DNA from: Patescibacteria group bacterium
Lineage (GTDB): Bacteria > Patescibacteriota > Minisyncoccia > Minisyncoccales > CG1-02-41-26
Assembly: GCA_020148085.1 (NCBI GenBank)
Contig: JAHCRD010000031.1
Span: 1 to 6,279 of the forward strand
DNA length: 6,279 bases
Direction of reading: 5' to 3'
The translations under genes were made by a program, and so were the position numbers. The notes under the pieces are model-generated. The model ran no database searches. It saw only the letters and a list, made by a program, of their open reading frames with translations, and was not told the origin of the DNA. Shown piece after piece: positions 5,063-6,279 of this stretch. Every line of letters starts with the position of its first letter. Positions within the stretch are counted from its first letter, which is position 1.

Positions 5063-5086
5063 AAGTTAAAAGTTAGAAGTTAAAAG
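5063..5086 (+). repeat. 7-base tandem repeat AAGTTAR upstream of the surface gene
   Basis: The unit AAGTTA(A/G) occurs three times in a row at 5063-5069, 5070-5076 and 5077-5083, with a partial fourth (AAG, 5084-5086). It ends 17 bases before the ATG at 5104, where a -35/-10 region would be expected. No good consensus promoter is seen. Change in copy number could alter spacing and expression. Confidence 0.6.
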
Positions 5087-5103
5087 CAAAAAAATAAAAA
5101 TCT

Positions 5104-5751
5104 ATGAGAAAAAATATTATTGTTCCTTTAACAATAGGGGCCCTAATTTTTGTAGGTCTTCTTATCTTTGGTGGTTATGCCATTATTGAACCCTTAGAAA
5201 CAGAAGCCATTGCAACCACTACCACCGTTACTTTAAATGTTACTGAGGAAGTTTCCATTACTCCTCCTGCTGCCATAACTATGAGCCCGAATATTACCGC
5301 CAGCCAAAATTCCTCAATTGGCACAGGTGATTCCTGGAATGTAAAAACTAACTCCCAACTTGGCTATACTTTAACGTTGAAGGATGATGGCACTCCCGCC
5401 TTGCAAGACACTACTACTACTGAATCCTTTGCAGATTATGCCACTTCCAGCCCTACTACCTGGAGTGTCCCCTCTGGTCAATATCAGTTTGGCTTCTCTG
5501 TCCTCGGAAACGATGTGGTCACTACAACTTGGGGCACAGGAAGTGATTGCGGTTCTGGTGGGACTCCCAGCGCTACCTTAAAATACAGCGGCTTTAAGGG
5601 AACAACTGAAATAACCGTGGCTACTTCTTCTTCTGAAACATCGACTTCCGGTGCTACGACAACAATGTGTGTAGCGGCTGAACAAAATGGAATTTATGCT
5701 CCCGATGGGACTTACATTACCACTATTACTGGTACAGCAACCGCGAATTAG
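5104..5751 (+). CDS. exported Thr/Ser-rich surface protein, WxL-like beta domain
   Basis: This complete 215-residue protein has a basic start (MRKN) and a hydrophobic helix at about 5-25 that acts as signal or anchor. No clear Ala-X-Ala cleavage site is seen, so it may stay membrane-anchored. The rest is rich in Thr, Ser, Gly and Val and shows alternating beta-strand patterns. Landmarks are TTTVTLNVTEEVSIT (38-52), DSWNVKTNSQLGYTLTLK (76-93), two cysteines (149 and 189) that could form a disulfide, and a final GTYITTITGTATAN strand (202-215). The W-x-V-x-T-N...GYTLTL section resembles the WxL-type surface domains of Firmicutes and related CPR proteins I recall, but the classic second WxL motif is not evident. 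The next gene encodes a DUF916-like protein, the known partner type of WxL proteins, which supports the reading. The start has no Shine-Dalgarno. Confidence 0.7.
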   Translation: MRKNIIVPLTIGALIFVGLLIFGGYAIIEPLETEAIATTTTVTLNVTEEVSITPPAAITMSPNITASQNSSIGTGDSWNVKTNSQLGYTLTLKDDGTPALQDTTTTESFADYATSSPTTWSVPSGQYQFGFSVLGNDVVTTTWGTGSDCGSGGTPSATLKYSGFKGTTEITVATSSSETSTSGATTTMCVAAEQNGIYAPDGTYITTITGTATAN

Positions 5752-5791
5752 TAAAACGTAAATCACAACTCATAAAATATAAAGTTTAATT

Positions 5792-5802
5792 TGAACGGTT
5801 CA
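5792..5802. promoter_or_regulatory. inverted repeat just before the DUF916-like gene
   Basis: TGAAC-G-GTTCA is a perfect five-base inverted repeat with a one-base centre, ending four bases before the ATG at 5807. It could be an operator or a small RNA hairpin over the start. A repeat this short can arise by chance. Confidence 0.25.
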
Positions 5803-5806
5803 GAGT

Positions 5807-6279
5807 ATGAAAAAAATATTCTTCTCAATCTTAATAGGGGGAGTGGTGGTAGGTTTTTTGCTAGGGATTGCTTCTCCAGTTTTTGCCTTTGAAATTCAAA
5901 AGTTAACAAATGTTCCAGTGGAAAATGATTTTACTTTGGGTCCTGGTAAAATTGAGGTTTTTTTGGATCCGGGAGAGAAAGTAACCAGAACCTTACTCAT
6001 TACCAATCGCTTAGGGAGGGTAATGAATTTTAAGGTTGAAATTGAAGATTTTGAAGGTTCACCAACCGGAGAAAGAGCAGCAGTGCTTTTGGGTGAGAAG
6101 CGAGGTCCTTATTCCTTTAAAGATTATTTAAATCCGGAGCTTAGCGAATTCACTTTAGCTCACGGAGAAAGAATGGTTTTGCCAGTTGAAATTTCTATTC
6201 CCGAAGGAATGGAGTCAGGAGGACTTTATGGCTCAGTTCTTGTTTTAACTTCGCCTCCAGAAGAAGTACCCGAAAGAGA
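5807..6279 (+). CDS. exported DUF916-like (WxL-interacting type) protein, 3' partial
   Basis: The frame opens at ATG 5807 and runs off the window, giving 157 residues. A clear signal peptide is present: MKK, a hydrophobic core (about 4-22), then SPVFA with likely cleavage after Ala 27. The mature part has an immunoglobulin-like beta pattern. Landmarks are NDFTLGPGKIEVFLDPGEKV (40-59), LLITNRLGRVMNFKVEIEDF (63-82), GPYSFKDYLNPELSEF (100-115), then VLPVEISIPEGMESGGLYGSV in two pieces (124-134 and 135-144). The 'PGE...l.itN' and 'P....GGLYGSV' features match DUF916/WxL-interacting domains, which in Firmicutes bind peptidoglycan and WxL partners at the surface. It follows the WxL-like gene after 55 bases and may be co-transcribed. 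A C-terminal membrane helix is expected in this family but would lie beyond the window. The start has no Shine-Dalgarno; the signal peptide supports it. Confidence 0.8.
   Translation, partial: MKKIFFSILIGGVVVGFLLGIASPVFAFEIQKLTNVPVENDFTLGPGKIEVFLDPGEKVTRTLLITNRLGRVMNFKVEIEDFEGSPTGERAAVLLGEKRGPYSFKDYLNPELSEFTLAHGERMVLPVEISIPEGMESGGLYGSVLVLTSPPEEVPER

Noticed and set aside
1..6279. CRISPR array, insertion sequence or prophage signs.
   Set aside because: No regularly spaced repeats, transposase, terminal inverted repeats or phage genes are visible. The excisionase-type HTH is fused to a membrane protein and lacks an integrase neighbour.

Overview
The window looks like chromosomal DNA of an ultra-small-genome bacterium of the Candidate Phyla Radiation (Patescibacteria, probably Parcubacteria-like). 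This is inferred from AT-rich, tightly packed genes, a shortened release factor 2, a short FtsB-like protein, and a cluster of surface-protein genes of a kind I associate with that group. No 16S or marker search was possible, so the placement is tentative. Every complete gene ends in TAA or TAG and none uses TGA, although the window encodes RF2, which reads UGA. No start codon has a convincing Shine-Dalgarno sequence.

Layout. Bases 1-307 are the 3' end of a gene open at the window edge, best read as the C-terminus of the lipid II flippase MurJ. A 34-residue single-helix membrane protein lies on the minus strand at 349-453. Its ATG abuts the ATG of the next plus-strand gene, an FtsB/DivIC-like septum protein (454-852). 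That gene runs 10 bases into tRNA-Gly(CCC). tRNA-Thr(CGT) follows, and the RF2 gene prfB begins one base after it. ftsE and ftsX follow prfB with spacings of 1 and 3 bases, then tRNA-Gln(CTG) and an intrinsic terminator at 3664-3689. The left two thirds is therefore a cell-envelope, division and translation block: lipid II export, divisome scaffold, FtsEX control of wall hydrolases, three tRNAs with C34 anticodons, and termination.

The right third is a separate surface unit. A strong sigma-70-type promoter (TTGACA, 16 bases, GATAAT) points at an ATG located where transcription should begin, so the mRNA is probably leaderless. The gene (3752-4969) encodes an excisionase/MerR-type helix-turn-helix joined to a transmembrane helix and a long exported amphipathic part. 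This architecture suggests a membrane-tethered one-component regulator. Downstream are an exported Thr/Ser-rich beta protein resembling WxL-type surface domains (5104-5751) and the start of an exported DUF916-like protein (5807 to the window end). In Firmicutes, WxL proteins and DUF916 proteins work together on the cell wall, so this pair may be a CPR counterpart.

The most interesting non-coding signal is the palindrome TATC-N-GATA. It occurs three times in the ftsX-to-HTH intergenic region, once inside the spacer of the HTH gene's promoter, and could be that protein's own operator. The 134-base gap at 4970-5103 has no gene but holds a 12-base direct repeat, a possible hairpin or G-quadruplex, and a 7-base tandem repeat.
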